Shown one piece after another: positions 42,326 through 55,189 of a DNA stretch of 64,000 nt; within the stretch, counting starts at the first letter, position 1; each line of letters opens with the position of its first letter. Source of the stretch: Gonatopus flavifemur (taxonomy: Eukaryota > Arthropoda > Insecta > Hymenoptera > Dryinidae); assembly GCA_018340375.1 (NCBI GenBank), contig JAFFJZ010000089.1, forward strand, positions 124,001-188,000, read 5' to 3'. Both the position numbers and the translations under genes were made by a program. Under the pieces are notes generated by a model. That model had not been told where the DNA came from and did not search any database. It worked only from the letters and a program-made list of their open reading frames with translations.

Positions 42326-44226
42326 TTTTGGTAGCAGAGCGTGGTTGCAAGTGTCGAGTGGATGCAAGTTTCGATCTCTTGCAAGGAAAACTATACAACT
42401 GAGTGAACGTGAAAGATATCGCAAGCATAGTTGCAACATAGTGCTAGTTGTTACTATACTACAGGCGGGAAACTCATTTTTATTCACTCATGCTATGAGT
42501 AATTGCTGTTTGCTGCTGCTTGAATTTGAGCAAGAAAAAACGGAGTCGCATCGTTTCTCTCCACCCATGTTACGAGTATATGCTGTTCATTGCTGATTCA
42601 CATCCAAAACCAGAGAAAACGAAGTCAAATCGTTTCTCTTCATTCATGCTATGAGTATTCGCTGTATGCTGCTGATGCTATCCTGAGAATCATGACGTAA
42701 CATGGGAACGTCTTCCCGCTGTATGCTGTGGCCTGAGATACTGGGATCTCGTGTCGGATCTTATGAAAAATCTCCATTTGCTGGGAAATGTCTGGGAGAA
42801 ATTAGTTTCCATCCGACGGAGGACGATTTCTCTTCGCTGCTGCTGAATTTGCTACCGCTTCCTGCTGCAACCCATCATCCTTGCTACACTTTTGGACGCA
42901 TGCTTATTTTTGCTGGACCACAACGCTGGACCATCAACTGAAAGAATTCTTCACGTCACATGGGCGACGCAACGCAACGCAAGTAACGTGAATAATTCTT
43001 TTGTGTAAACTTTCCGAAAATTTCAATAAATTTTCAACTCTAACGCTTATTGATCAGATTTTGCATTGATCAATGCTTATATTATATAATTTTCGAAGAA
43101 ACATTTTCGTATTAATTCAGTGAAACGCCAATTTTGAACTTTTTTTCATTCAGATAAATGTATAAGGTCGCGGTAGAAGTTATTATATTCTTTCACTTGG
43201 AGGTGAATACAACCTTGATATAATATAACATATAACATCGATTTCTGTTACTAAGTCACATTGGCTCGATACAGGAATATATTGAATATCTATTGAAAAT
43301 GATCTTCATCATTTTCTGATGCAAAACTAATAAATTCAAGACGAAAATACGTATATCTGAATCTCAAATACTTTTGATATTGTTCGTTATGTTATTTTGA
43401 TTTTTTCGAATGATCAATATTCTCGCACTCAATTCATCCTAAACTCATAAAGCGTTGAGCTTTGCATATAGAGATTTTAATTCTTGTCCGCTTCATCGGA
43501 ATTGCTATCAGTAATATCGTGCCTATGAGTGAATCATTTCTTCGAATTATTGCAACCAAATTACACAATACATCACACAATTAGATGCATCTTATGCTAC
43601 GTATTTTCTGTTTCATTACCATATTCAACAAATGTTTTGTTCAACGCTAATTTCTTCATGATTATCTAATATATCGTTCTGAATATCTCATATTGTTCAT
43701 ACCAGTGATAGAATTTCTGTTGATCCGTTCTCAACTCACAATTTACCGAATTCTTTGCATTCTTGTGGATTTGACTGAGACGAAACTCACGTGCTTGATA
43801 GAAAATTGATTTGATGAGGAATTCCACCACAAAACACTCGAATAATTGCAAGTTATAATCTTTCGTTTTTCTATTTTTCACACGTTCAATTGTAATTGAA
43901 TTACCATGCAATTAATCAGAATAATTATTGCTTATAATCAAATTCTTCGAAGATTGAATCATTGCTTGTGGTTCTCATAACATCTCAAACTGTGCTCATC
44001 GTCGTCAATATGCACAAATATTCGTATTTTCCTCCAAACGAACTTCAAGTGTCAAATCGGTTTGTCATTGCTCGGACGCGCTATACAATCCAGTTAACGG
44101 TCAAAATTCGATGCAGTCTCTTGCTCTTCTGCATAATAAGGAATAATTTGCTACCAAGTCCTGGGTCATTCGGCTGGTCATTGTTTATACTCACTATCCA
44201 GAGCCTTATAGTCACATCGATGAGAG
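42326..44226 (+). other. BEL/Pao leader, with repeats
   Basis: A candidate primer-binding site lies at about 42327-42345 (TTGGTAGCAGAGCGTGG). At about 42480-42680 an approximately 90-bp unit (CATGCTATGAGTA...GCTGCTG...TCGTTTCTCT) repeats three times. The remainder is AT-rich with no gene recognised; 1.9 kb is long for a leader, so it may hide an old insertion. Confidence 0.5.
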
Positions 44227-45367
44227 ATGAATAACTTGTTGGAACAACAGTTTTCTATTATCCAACGGATAGATAATGCCTTTTCGAATTTTAAAGAGGA
44301 CGGTTCGGCGCGAAAGACTAGAAATAATTGCACTACTAGATTGGCCGACCTACATAAGCTTTGGGAAAAATTCGGAGGTAACCACTATGAGCTTCTCCCC
44401 AGTGCTGCATCACTGAGAAATGAGCCGTACTTCACCAATAATGTTTTCGAAATGACGGAAAATCGTTACCTTGATAGGTGTGGGGACTTTCAAACCTCTC
44501 GAGATTCCCGCCTTCCAGGACAAGGGGCAGCTTCTGGTAACGAGGAGGCTGCTTAACGAATACGCTTACCTCGTATTTCTCTCCTCAAATTCAGCGGGGA
44601 TTATCGGGAATGGGAGTCCCTCAGGGATTTGTTCACGACCTTGGTCGACAATGAAGCCAACATTTCCGGTGTGACAAAGCTACACCATCTCAAAACCTGC
44701 CTTGAAGGGGAAGCCACACGAATAATCAGTTCTTACGCTATCACGTCCGATAATTACGATTTGGCTTGGAGAAGCCTCAAAGACATGAAGTGGAAGCTGT
44801 CGGCCGCAGGGGTTATGTTTTGGCTGGGACTGTACCTGAACAAAACGACCGAACTATTTGGCTATTTTCTCCATAAAAACATGCTAAAATGAGATGATGA
44901 TGATATCTCAAGATAAGAATTTGTACACGGAAAAAATGAAACACGACTGGTTACTGTGCTACACAAGAATAAGCAAAACATATGTAAAAAAATTCTCAAC
45001 ATATCACTAGTTCATGTTATTGTGAGAATGAGTAGTTTCCCCATGAGACTGAGAATCTTTTAACACAGTAACCATCCCTATGTTGAACATTACATTGAAA
45101 ACATGACTGGTTATCATGATTACAGTTACCGTGCACTTCGAAGATAATATAGATTCTCTTCAGCAGCAGCACCCTTGCTATATAAAACATATATGAGTCC
45201 TGTGTATGAAAACGAAGGAATCACATGATGAACATTCCCCATTCCAGTCTAGCACAGTAACCATTCATGTGCTGGATGAGAACTGCCGCTGTGACTCACA
45301 CGACCACTAATGTATGCACAATGGAAGCGAGAGCACCCCGAATTTCACATCGCTTCTTGTATACCCA

Positions 45368-45738
45368 TAAACCATACTGTATGCTCTATGCTTGTAACAC
45401 GTTTCTCAGTTGGATATGATAGCAGCGACGCGTATTAAGAAGTTTTGGTATTTTCGAAATGGATAGTGTGGATATGTGGAAAAATCTATAGATTTGTCTA
45501 AATTCGAGGTTAGAATTCGCAAAAGAACAGCAGCTGTTGCATTTGTCAACAGCAGTCAGTCGTGTGCACTGATCCTTGCATCTCCCACATAGAAATGCCC
45601 TCTGCTGGAAGGTTGGAGTACACACGTAAAGCAGTATGCGATATCCATTTCGAAAATATCAAAACTTCTCAATACGCGTCGCTGCTATCATATTCAACTG
45701 AGGAACATGTTACAAGCATAGAGCATACAGTATGGAGT
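45368..45738. repeat. 371-bp palindrome within the foldback element
   Basis: CCATACTGTATGCTCTATGC near 45371 mirrors GCATAGAGCATACAGTATGG near 45717; arms of about 115 bp continue through GATATGATAGCAGCGACGCG. The spacer of about 140 bp has an open frame with CDIHF-like residues, not enough for a THAP domain call. Confidence 0.75.
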
Positions 45739-45739
45739 T

Positions 45740-47590
45740 ATATATTGGTTCTAACGAATTTCATCACCTACCGATGAGACGACGTCCGATTCGGAGGATA
45801 AAATGCATCAATTCTTATAGGATTTTGTCTGAGGAATCCGATGGTATATGATTCATTTTGGTACGCGGCCGTTTTCATGGAGTTTTCGTCGAGAGAAGGG
45901 GAGATTTTTGTGAATTTCCACAGAATTTGCATGAATTTGGTTATTTGACGACAAGTCGACGTCCGATTCTTGGGGTGAAATCTATGAATTCTCATGAGGA
46001 ATTGTCTGCAGAATCCGGTGATATACGCCTCATTCCGGTACGCGGCCGTGTTCTTGATTTTTCACGCCAAAAGTCGTTGACTGGTATTTGATGGAATTAT
46101 CAATGCATATGGAAATTCTTCCATCGGCTGCAGGGTTCTCGTTCGATTGGAAGAATGGGATTCATCAATTTTTATAGGACATCGTCCAAGGAATTCAATG
46201 ATATACGGTTCATTCCGGTACGCTGCGATGTTCTTGACTTTTCATGCCAAAAGTCTCATCAGAATACATAGATTGTACTCCAAGAATCGGACGTCGACTT
46301 GTCTTCAAATAACGAAATTCATGCAAATCCTGTGGGAATTGACGAAAATCTGCCCTTCTCTCGAAGAAAACTCCATGAAAACGGCCGCGTACCAGAATGA
46401 GTCTTACACCATTGGATTCCTTGGACAATTCCCTATAGGAATTGATCTATCTCATTCTTTTAATCGAACGAGAATCCTGCAGCCGATGGAAGAATTTGGA
46501 TATGTATTGATAATTCCGTCAAATACCAGTTAACGACTTTTGGCGTGGAAAATCAAGAATATGGCCGCGTACCGGAATGAGCTGTATATCATTGGATTCT
46601 GTAGAGAATACCTCATAAGAATCCATAGATTCCACCCCAAGAATCGGACGGTGACTTCTCTTTAAATAACGAAATTCATGCAAATTCTGTGGGAATTCAC
46701 AAAAATCTCCCCTTCTCTCGACGAAAACTCCATGGAAACGGCCTCGTGTCGGAAAGAGCTATACACCATTGAATTCTTTGGACAATTTCCTACAAGAATT
46801 GATGCATCTCATTCTTTCAATCGAACGAGAACCCTGCAGCCGATGGAAGAATTTGCATAATCTCGATTATTCCGTCAAATACCAGCCAACGCGTTACGTG
46901 AAAAATCAAGAACCTGGCAGCGTACCGGAATGAGCCGTATATCATTGGATTCTGTAGACAATTCCTCATCAAAATTCATTGAATTTACTCCAAGAATGGG
47001 ACGTCGACTTGTCTTCAAATAACGAAATTCATGCGAATTGTGTGCAAATTGACAAAATTCTCGCCTTCTTCCGGCGGAAACTGCATGAAAACGCCCGCGT
47101 ACCGGAATGAGCCGTACACCATTGGATTCCTTGGACAATTCCCTTTGAGAATTGATGCATCTCTTCCATCCAATCGAACGAGAAACCTGCAGCCGATGGA
47201 AGAATTTGCATATGTATTGATAATTCCGTCAAATACCAGTCAACGACTTTTGGCGTGGAAAATTAAGAACACGGCCGCGTACCGGAATGAGCGTATATCA
47301 CTGGATTCTGCAGACAATTCCTCATAAGAATCCATAGATTTCACCCCAAGAATCGGACGTCGACTTGTCTTTAAATAACGAAATTCATGCAAATTCTGTG
47401 GAAATTCACAAAAATCTCCCCTTCTCTCGACGAAAACTCCATGAAAACGGCCGCGTACCGGAATGAATCATATACCATCGGATTCCTCAGACAAAATCCT
47501 ATAAGAATTGATGCATTTTATCCTCCGAATCGGACGTCGTCTCATCGGTAGGTGATGGAATTCGTTAGAACCAATATATAACTCCTCGTT
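45740..47590. repeat. About 360-bp repeats, inverted then direct
   Basis: Unit words: GTCCGATTCTTGGGGTGAAA, GTACGCGGCCGTNTTC, CATCGGCTGCAGG and GTCAAATACCAG. From 45740 to about 46253 they run in reverse orientation; from about 46256 to 47590 about 3.5 copies run forward. The outermost parts (CACCTACCGATGAGACGACG at 45765 and its complement near 47540) mirror one another. Open frames that read MKTAAYQNESYTIGFL-like text are the repeat itself. Confidence 0.85.
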
Positions 47591-48708
47591 TCTCTGCAAA
47601 AAATCCCATGAAAACGATCTTGTATCGTGAAAAATCTTTCATTTTCGAATTCCTCGTCTCAAATACTACAAATTCATATCCTCGGATCTCATCATTATCT
47701 CATTTCAGCATGTTTTTATGGAGAAAATATCCGAATAGTTCGGTCGTTTTGTTCAGGTACAGTCCCAGCCACAAAATAACCCCTGCGGCCGACAGCTCGC
47801 GGCCGACAGCTTCCACTTCATTCAAAGACAGGTACGCAGACCAAAGTCGTTTAGTTCTTCCGCATATAGCTCCGCTGTACGCTATCAAACCTATGAATGA
47901 TGAATCTTTTGCAGAAATTAAAAGATTGCTATCTGGATTCAATACTCCATTCGATGCTTCAGGTGCTCTAAAGCGTCCTACTCAACACTGGGATGATCTA
48001 CTCGTCTACCACATGCTGACATTGCTAGATAGTGAAACCAGAAAGCGTTGGGAGCATTCTTCAGCTAGTGCAGACAGAAAGAAAGAACCTCCCAAACTTG
48101 AGAAGTTATTAACGTTCCTCAAAAACCAAATTCCCATCCTTGATGCTATCGAAGATCCAAACAACAGATCTTCCAGAAATTTGAAGTTCAGCTCTCTTCG
48201 TCACTTTGAAACGGAAGGAACAAAAAATTCCGCTATTCCCCCCGCGAGAGTTCATCACATCGAGACTCGTGGCAAGACTCACAGCAACCCTGTCGCTAAC
48301 CCAGAAAAATGCTTGCTTTGCTCAACAGGACATTTTTTCATCTTCTGCGAGGCTCATAAATCGACAACTCCGGCACAAAGAAAGGAGTTGGTTTTCAGCT
48401 ATAAGCGATGTTCTAATTGCCTTGTCAGTCACCCGATAACGGACTGCAGGTCGCAAAAAAGATGCCAACACTGCGGTGGCATACATCATTCCACCCTGCA
48501 CATAGAATCCCCTCGCTCTCAAACGGGAACGATCCTTAAACGCTCCGCTATTACCACTAGTGCTGACGCTCAGCTCAGCACGCCGCAAGCTGCTAACTTT
48601 AGTGGATCTAAAGCCACATATACTGCAATAAATTCAAGTCTCACTCCTTCTGCCGTTTCACTATCAACTGCCTTGATCCAAATTCACTCCGAAAAGGGTG
48701 CTAGTTGA

Positions 48709-51700
48709 CTGGTCAGAGCTCTGATCGATCAAGGATCCTAATCCCCATTCGTTTCAGAGTCGCTATACCAACGCTTCAAATTAAACTACCGCTCCGTAAG
48801 TGTGCCCATCTCAGGGGTAGCTGGTAAGCACCATTTCACATGCCGTGAGCTAGTTAGTTTCACCATTAGACCCCATTCCACTTCAGATTTCGCCCATTCA
48901 GTGCACGCTTATGTGCTACCCAAGATAACCTCTTATGTTCCTGCAGTCGCCAAAGAAATAAATGATATCCCTCATTTGCAAGGTACATTCTTAGCCGACC
49001 CTGACTACGCTGGTGAGGGCCAAATAGAAGTGTTGTTGGGAGCCCCCATTTACGCTGCTATTGTGGATGGAGGTTTGTTAAGAGGCGAAATAGAGGAACC
49101 AATAGCCATCCATCCGAAGCTCGGCTGGTTAATCTCAGGACCAGCACCGTCATCAAAGTCTAGCAGTAGTATTTCCGTTTTGCACATATCCGAAGACATG
49201 AATCTTGAGGAGGTGTTCCAACGATTCTGTAATCAGGAACAGATTCCTTCCTTGGATGCTAAAATTTCTTCGCCTCACGAGGAATATGTAGATAGTTTTT
49301 TCAGAGAAACCACGATCAGATGCGAATTGGGTCGCTACGTGGTTAGGTTGCCCTTTAAGGACCCAAAAAATGCGCGAAAAATGCTTGAACGTATGGAAAA
49401 ACGTTTCGCTGCAAATGGAGCTTTTGCCAAGCTCTATAAAGAATTTATGCGCGAATATGCTGAGTTGGGTCACATGGTCCTAGTAGAGGACTCAGAAATA
49501 GCCCAACGTAATTACTTTCTCCCTCACCATGGAGTGTTGGAGAACTCCGATGCTGGCCCAAAAATTCGTACCGTATTGAATGGTTCTGCCAAAGCCGCTA
49601 ACGAGGTGTCCATAAATGACGTGCTACATTGTGGTCCCAATTTGCTGCCTGACCTAACCGAGGTTATCTGGCGATGGCTGCAATATCGTTATGTTTCTGT
49701 CACGGACATTAAACAGATGTTCTGCCAAATCAAAATCCATCCTGTTGACCAGGATTTTCAACTCATCTTATGGCGGAGCGATTCAAACGAGCAAGTAGGG
49801 ATTTGGTGTCTCCAGACAGTCACCTACAGCATGGTACCTAGCCCTCCCCTCGCCATGCGCGTACTTAGACAATTAGCCCAAGATGAGAAAGATAGGTTCC
49901 CTGTAGGGGCCGAATTACTCAACCAGGACACCTACATGGAAGATATTCCTTCAGGTGGCCATGATTTGCAGGATGCTTCGCTGAAGATACAGCAGCTGGT
50001 AGACATTTGCAAGGTGGGTGGTTTTTCTTTGCACAAGTGGACGGCCAACGATGCTCGCTTACTCCCTGACAGAAAAAACCTATCAGAAGATATAGGAACC
50101 CACGAAAAGATCGTACATAGCGTATTAGGTTTAAGTTGGAATAGTTCAGAAGATTGCCTTTGTTTTGAAATGAATACCGACCCTATCCAGAAATCTTGGA
50201 TTGAGAGAGCGGTCCTGTCAAAAGTTGCTGGTGTCTTTGATCCCTTGGGCTGGATAACTCCAGTGCTTGTAACCGCAAAGATTCTCTTACAACAGCTTTG
50301 GTTAGCCAAGATTGACTGAGACTCGGAATTGCCTCCAGACATGGAACGTCTTTGGCTCCACTGGTACCATAATATTGGGGTACTCAACGGCTTGAAGATC
50401 CCTCGCTGGTTAACTTATACACCGGGAGTCGTCGTAGAAATACATGGGTTTTCGGACGCTTCGAAACTTGCATATGGCGCAGTTGTTCATTCGCGTGTCC
50501 TGCATCTGGACAGAATTTCAGTGCATATGTTGCAGTCCAAGACTAGAGTCGCTCCCATCAAGAGCTCGTTATCGATTCCTTAACTAGAATCATGCGCAGC
50601 CGTGCTCCTAGCACAATTGGTTAAGAAGACAGAGTCTTCATTGGGCATGTAGATCCACTCTGTTCATCTGTGGTCCAACTCGATGGATGTGCTATACTGG
50701 CTCAGAGCCGATCCCTCGCGTTGGCCAGTTTTCATTGCTAACAGATGCGCTAAAATTCATACGCTGCAACCTGACGCTTTGTGGCACCATGTGCGCTCCG
50801 CTGATGATCCGGGAGATTGCGCTTCTAGGGGCATTGAGCCAACGCATTGATGGAATTCTCACTTTGGTGGAGAGGACCCAAATGGCTCGAGAATAAAACC
50901 GGATTGATTCCCCTCAATGAGCCCATCGACAATTCCGATGAATCACATTGGTTATTGGGAAGTTGCTCCAGAGGCAACCGCACACCTGTGATATGGGATT
51001 GAGTTTCAAGATACTCATCTGCTCTTCGTCTTTTTCGAATCACTGCCTACGTTTTGAGATTTGTTAATTTGCTAGCTCGTAAGTCAAAATCTCGACTGTT
51101 AGAACGATCGCTAGTTTTCAACTTTGAATGGTTTGAAGTATCTCCCTTGGGAGACAATCCGTTACTCTCCACTGCCGAGTTGGAGAGAACTGAGTTTCTT
51201 TCGATCTACCTTTCGCACAGAGCTTATTATCCAGAAGATTGGGAGGCGTTGAACGAGGGTCACATTCATAAGTCTAGCCCTATCACTGAATTGGACCCAT
51301 TCATCGAACAGGGACTTATCAGGGTGGGTGGCAGGTTGCAGAATTCGCTACTCAGCTATGGCGAAATGCACCCTTCCAGTCCACCCGATGAAGCTGAGTT
51401 ATCGCATTTGCTCGCGAAATATTATCATGCTAAAAGTCTCCATGGTGGTGTAAGGCTCTCCTCAGCCACTCAGAGACAAGAATTCTGGATTGTGTGCGGT
51501 GGACCATTGATTAGATCAATTATAAAGGAGTGTCATGCTTGTATGAGGTTCAGAGGAAGCACTGCCTACCAAAAGTGAGCCGAACCGCCTCATTACCGTA
51601 CAAGACCTAACAAACCCTTCGCTGAGTCTGAAGTAGATTATGCTGGCTCTTTTAGCCTGAGAATGTCCTCAGGTGGGGGAAATAAATCCTATAAAGGCTA

Positions 51701-52535
51701 CATTGCCATCTTCATTTGCTCAAGCACAAAAGCCGTGCATTTGGAGTTGTTCTCCAGTTATGATAGCCAAAGTTTCATCGCAGCGTTCCGGCGTTTTACA
51801 GCCAGTCGTGGTCATTGCTCCTTCCTCTACAGTGATCAAGGAACAACCTTTTTGGGAGCTGATGCTCAATTGAGACAGATGTACCAACGATCCTCAGCCT
51901 ATTCAATACAGGTAGAGAAGTTCCTTTCGAATCAGGGGACTACGTGGCATTATAACCCTCCCGGAGCTCCGCATTTCGGGGGAATCTGGGGAGCCGCGGT
52001 CAAATCTACAAAGCACCTCCGTCGAGTCATTGGCTCGAGTACCTTCACGTTCGAGGAGTTTTATACACTTCTGACGCGAATAGAGGCTTGCCTGAACTCC
52101 AGACCGCTCTCACCTCTCTCGAACGATCCTTCCGATACCTCCTTCCTGACCCCAGCTCACCTCCTGATCGGATCTGGGTCTCACTCGGTCCCAGAACCCT
52201 GCTACCTGGATGAGAAAGTACCTCCTATAAGACGTTGGAAACTCCTCCAACAAATGATGCAGGACTGGTGGAGAAGCTGGTCTAGAGAATACCTACAATC
52301 GCTGCAAGTTCGCTACAAGTGGACTACTGTCCAACCGGATTTGAAACCTGACGACACAGTCCTAGTCTCCGATGAGAATTCTCTCCCACCAAAATGGCCT
52401 TTGGCGAAGGTCATAACTACATATCCGGGCTCCGATAGATTGATTCGCGTCGTGAGAGTACGTACCGCCAACTCCGAACTGAAACGACCGGTGCACAAAC
52501 TTATTGTGCTCCCAGCGAGTGATGCTAGTGCCTAA
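48709..52535 (+). pseudogene. BEL/Pao pol: protease, RT, RNase H, integrase
   Basis: Protease ALIDQGS followed by a stop (near 48736). Reverse transcriptase from 48802 (505 aa open): LGWLISGPAPSS, YFLPHHGVLENSD, VSVTDIKQMFCQIKIHP with the first Asp, then TYMEDIPSG where the family has a YVDD-type box, so one catalytic Asp is replaced; SKVAGVFDPLGWITPV. A stop at 50317-50319 precedes RNase H (GFSDASKLAYGAVVHSR; WSNSMDVL, where an Asp is usual). Integrase: zinc-binding HxxxxxHGG...CHACMRF, stop near 51576, EVDYAGSF (first Asp), FLYSDQGTTF (second), HFGGIWGAAVKS, where the catalytic Glu should follow IW and Gly is present. A DUF5641-like tail (LKPDDTVLVSDENSLPPKWP) ends at 52535. Confidence 0.9.
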
Positions 52536-52692
52536 TTTTACGGTCACCATGTAAAGTTGTATTCCTATCACAAAGCCAATCTTATATTTTTTATATTTTC
52601 ATTTTCCTCTTTGATACATTTATTATCAATACTGGCGCGACCCCTCAAGCTCACTGATCATTTTTAGATGTTAAAAATGAGGTGGGTGGAAA

Positions 52693-52895
52693 TGTCAAAG
52701 CCAGAGCATGCATCTGAGTAGAGAGAGGTCGAGGCGCCTAACGTACCTCTATCAGTTCCGCACTGCCAAAGACGTGTTCTTCACATTATCGTCAAAATTA
52801 AAAGTTGACACGCGTGCAAGTAATTCCACGTTCTCCGTTTTCCTTTTTAAGACAGTTACACAGTATGAATTTTCCATTGTGTAACTCGCTAAACA
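52693..52895 (+). repeat. 3' LTR (203 bp)
   Basis: TGTCAAAGCC...CTCGCTAAACA, preceded by the polypurine tract at about 52679-52692. It lacks the 167 bp found in the middle of the 5' LTR. Confidence 0.92.
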
Positions 52896-52900
52896 TGGAT

Positions 52901-53752
52901 ACATTCCGAACACATCACGTATTCAGTTTTGAATACAATTTACATGCACAATGATAACAGTTTTGATCACATTTTGTGTGCATAATGAAATCAGTTTTGA
53001 ATCCATTTTGCGTGCATAATGGTATCAGTTTTCAATGCTCGTCGAATAAACAAATGAATTAATACAATAGTTACTTTGATATTTGAAGAAAGCAGACTCA
53101 ACGGTTCGAAAAACTGTTCCTTTGAGGAATAATATATATCATTTTCAAAGGTTAGTTACGAAAAAAATTCCAATTCAAAATATGTAAATACCATACAATT
53201 GAGAAATTGGTAAAGTCACTTTGAAAGAAAATGGAAACTCAAACGAAATAAGCATTGTTAACTAATTTGTTACTTTTACTATTGTAGTATCCACAAGTTA
53301 TTTCAAAGATTATTGCAATATCCACTTTAATGGAGTTCGTGATGATTAGTTGGAGCGTTGAAGAGAAAGAGAAAGGAAGAATTATTACCATCGTTATAAA
53401 CGCAATTGAATGAAATATACTTTTACAACTGTGATTTGTTTTGTTTTGTTTGTTTTGTTTCATTTGTTGCATTAAATGAAACTTCATATTGTTGATTCAG
53501 GTGATAATCGTTTGACACGAGAACAACAGTGGGAACTATTTACTTCTTCGTATTGAATTTTATTCAAATATTGATATGTTTTCGTACAGGACATCAATAA
53601 CATCTTTACCTGCGCTAAGTATGAACACCACCAAATTATGGGACCTTACAATGCTCAACGCAGAAGTTTCGGAATTTGAACGGATTTTCTCTACGTTATA
53701 CATAACACTTTCAGAGCATACTCTGATTTCCACTGTTTGTACTGGCAATTTA
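52901..53752. other. No gene; three 41-bp repeats
   Basis: At about 52925-53045 a unit CAGTTTTGA(A/T)(C/A)(A/C)ATTT...GTGCATAATG repeats three times. The rest is AT-rich with no recognised feature. Confidence 0.5.
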
Positions 53753-55042
53753 CAGGTTGGTTGAAAAGTTTCTGCGCTCGAAATGGAAGAATACTGTTTT
53801 TGTTACGAAATATATTTTTTCATTCAATATAATCTCTTGGGAGTTCAATACACTTGTTCCAATGATCTTCCAATGATTTTATCCCATCCTTATAATGGTT
53901 TTCCGGAAGCTCTGCAAAATAACCGTCTACGGCTGCTATGGCCTCTTCATTCGACGGAAAATGCTTTCCACGAAGGAATTGTTTGAGATTCCTGAAGAGA
54001 TAGTAGTCGCTAGGGGCCAAATCTGGCGAATACGGTGGATGTTCAAGCAATTCGTACTTGAGTTCTTTGAATTTAGCCATCGTCAAAACACTTTAGTGAG
54101 CAGGTGCATTATCTTGATGAAAAATGATTTTTTTCTTCTTTAAACCAGGTCTTTTCTCACGAATTTTTTCATCCAGCTGATCCAAAAGGCTGCAGTAATA
54201 TTCGGAGTTGATTGTTTTACCTTTCTGAAGATAATCAATGAACAAAATTCCTTTTGCATCCCAAAAAACTGATGCCATAACCTTCTTTGCTGATCGTTGT
54301 GACTTCACCTACTTTGGAGCTGAACAACCAGCTTCAGTCCACTGTAAACGTTCTTGTTTCAATTTAGGATCATGGTGGTAGATCCAAGTCTCATCCATAG
54401 TTATAAAACGACGCAAGAAGTCGGTTTTATTCTGCTTGAAACGCTCCAAATTACGCTGAGAAATTTGTTTTCGATCCAGTTTTTGTTGAATTGTTAACGT
54501 GTGCGGCACCAACTTCCCAAACAGTTTTTTCATGCGTAATTCTTAATGTAAGATATGGAGTACTCGTTCGTCTGAGATGCCTATGGCATTAGCAATTTCA
54601 CGCTTAGTCAAACTTGAATCTTCACTAACCATATTATGTACATGCTCAATGATTTCTGCTGTGGTTGCAGTTTTTGGTCGTCCTTCGCGTGGATTGTCTT
54701 CAAGGCTAGTACGACCACGTTTAAATTCACCAGCCCAAGATTCAACGGTGCGTTTTGAAGGTGAGGATTCCTTATACACTTCTACCAATTGTTCATAAAT
54801 TTCCTTTGCTTTCACACCCTTCAAAACAAAGAATCTAATGACTGCACGATATTCAATTTTTTCCATATTAAGAAAAATCAATGACACGTCAACTTCAAAT
54901 GGCTTGTAAACAAAGAATAAATTGACAGAATGACTTGTAACTTGGCATGTGTTCTCAGGACAGATATACCAACTGGAGAAAAAAAAATTTTGAGCTAGCA
55001 GTGCTATCTCTTGGTGAGCGCAGGAACTTTTCAACCAACCTG
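53753..55042 (-). mobile_element. mariner element (1290 bp)
   Basis: Ends CAGGTTGGTTGAAAAGTTTC (53753) and GAACTTTTCAACCAACCTG (55042), inverted repeats of at least 25 bp with one or two differences, flanked by TA (53751-53752, 55043-55044). Confidence 0.93.
53820..54866 (-). pseudogene. mariner transposase, three stops, no frameshift
   Basis: One frame of 349 codons from MEKIEYRAVIRFF (54866) to IELPRDYIE and TAA at 53820. Stops at 54545-54543 (TAA where Glu is expected), 54311-54309 (TAG, Arg expected) and 54095-54093 (TAA). Motifs: helix-turn-helix region VESWAGEFKRGRTSLEDNPR and EIANAIGISDERVLHIL; RRFITMDETWIYHHDP (first Asp); IFHQDNAPAH (second); SPDLAPSDYYLFRNLK (third, 34 residues on). 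The catalytic triad and length are intact, so inactivation is by the three nonsense changes only. Confidence 0.9.
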
Positions 55043-55189
55043 TACGAGAGACCCTGTTTTCTCACAAGAAACAAAAAATGAAGCTTTATGCATCATAATT
55101 CCATGAATTTCAAAAAGATTCAATGAACTGAATGTTTGTTCCGAATTCCATAATGATCAAGATGAAATCCAAATTATTAGTCATCACCC

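Larger units (their letters stand above)
44785..47821. mobile_element. 3.0 kb foldback element inside gag
   Basis: Terminal repeats of about 130 bp (44785-44925; about 47680-47821) starting ATGAAGTGGAAGCTGTCGGC, flanked by TCAAAGAC (44777-44784, 47822-47829; a ninth base A is also possible). The right repeat has an extra copy of CGGCCGACAGCT. Within are a palindrome (45368-45738) and about 360-bp repeats in inverted and direct order (45740-47590). No transposase recognised. Long TIRs with an 8-9 bp duplication suggest a Mutator-like or Foldback-type element (inference). Confidence 0.85.
44227..48708 (+). pseudogene. BEL/Pao gag (DUF1759-type), split by a foldback element
   Basis: Start MNNLLEQQFSIIQRIDNAFS. 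A frame change near 44500-44575 leads to LKFSGDYREWESLRDLF and CLEGEATRIISSYAITSDNY, the DUF1759 capsid-like region of BEL gag proteins. At 44785 a 3037-bp element interrupts it between the codons of SLKD and RYADQ. The frame resumes at about 47822 with KDRYADQSRLVLPHIAPLYA, NTPFDASGALKRPTQHWDDL, LLDSETRKRWEHS and a zinc-knuckle region (CLLC...HFIFC...CSNCLVSHPITDC...CQHCGGIHH, about residues 230-295 of the later frame). A stop at 48706-48708 separates it from the protease. Gag normally binds and packages the element RNA. Confidence 0.85.
41956..52895 (+). mobile_element. BEL/Pao LTR retrotransposon with 5-bp target duplication
   Basis: Full-length element: LTRs at 41956-42325 and 52693-52895, flanked by TGGAT (41951-41955, 52896-52900). 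In order: a primer-binding-like TTGGTAGCAGAGCGTGG just after the left LTR, a long leader, gag (44227-48708), protease, reverse transcriptase, RNase H, integrase (48709-52535), and a purine tract GAGGTGGGTGGAAA just before the right LTR. No env gene seen. A 3.0 kb foldback element sits in gag. Lesions in every domain make it inactive. Confidence 0.93.

Noticed and set aside
45562..45777. THAP-like residues (AVCDIHFEN) in the palindrome of the foldback element
   Set aside because: Only the CxxHF end is present; the first Cys pair and conserved Trp and Pro are missing, and much of it is palindrome arm.
46147..47327. Repetitive open frames such as TAAYQNESYTIGFLGQF inside the gag insertion
   Set aside because: Translation of the 360-bp repeats, in both orientations; no protein family recognised.
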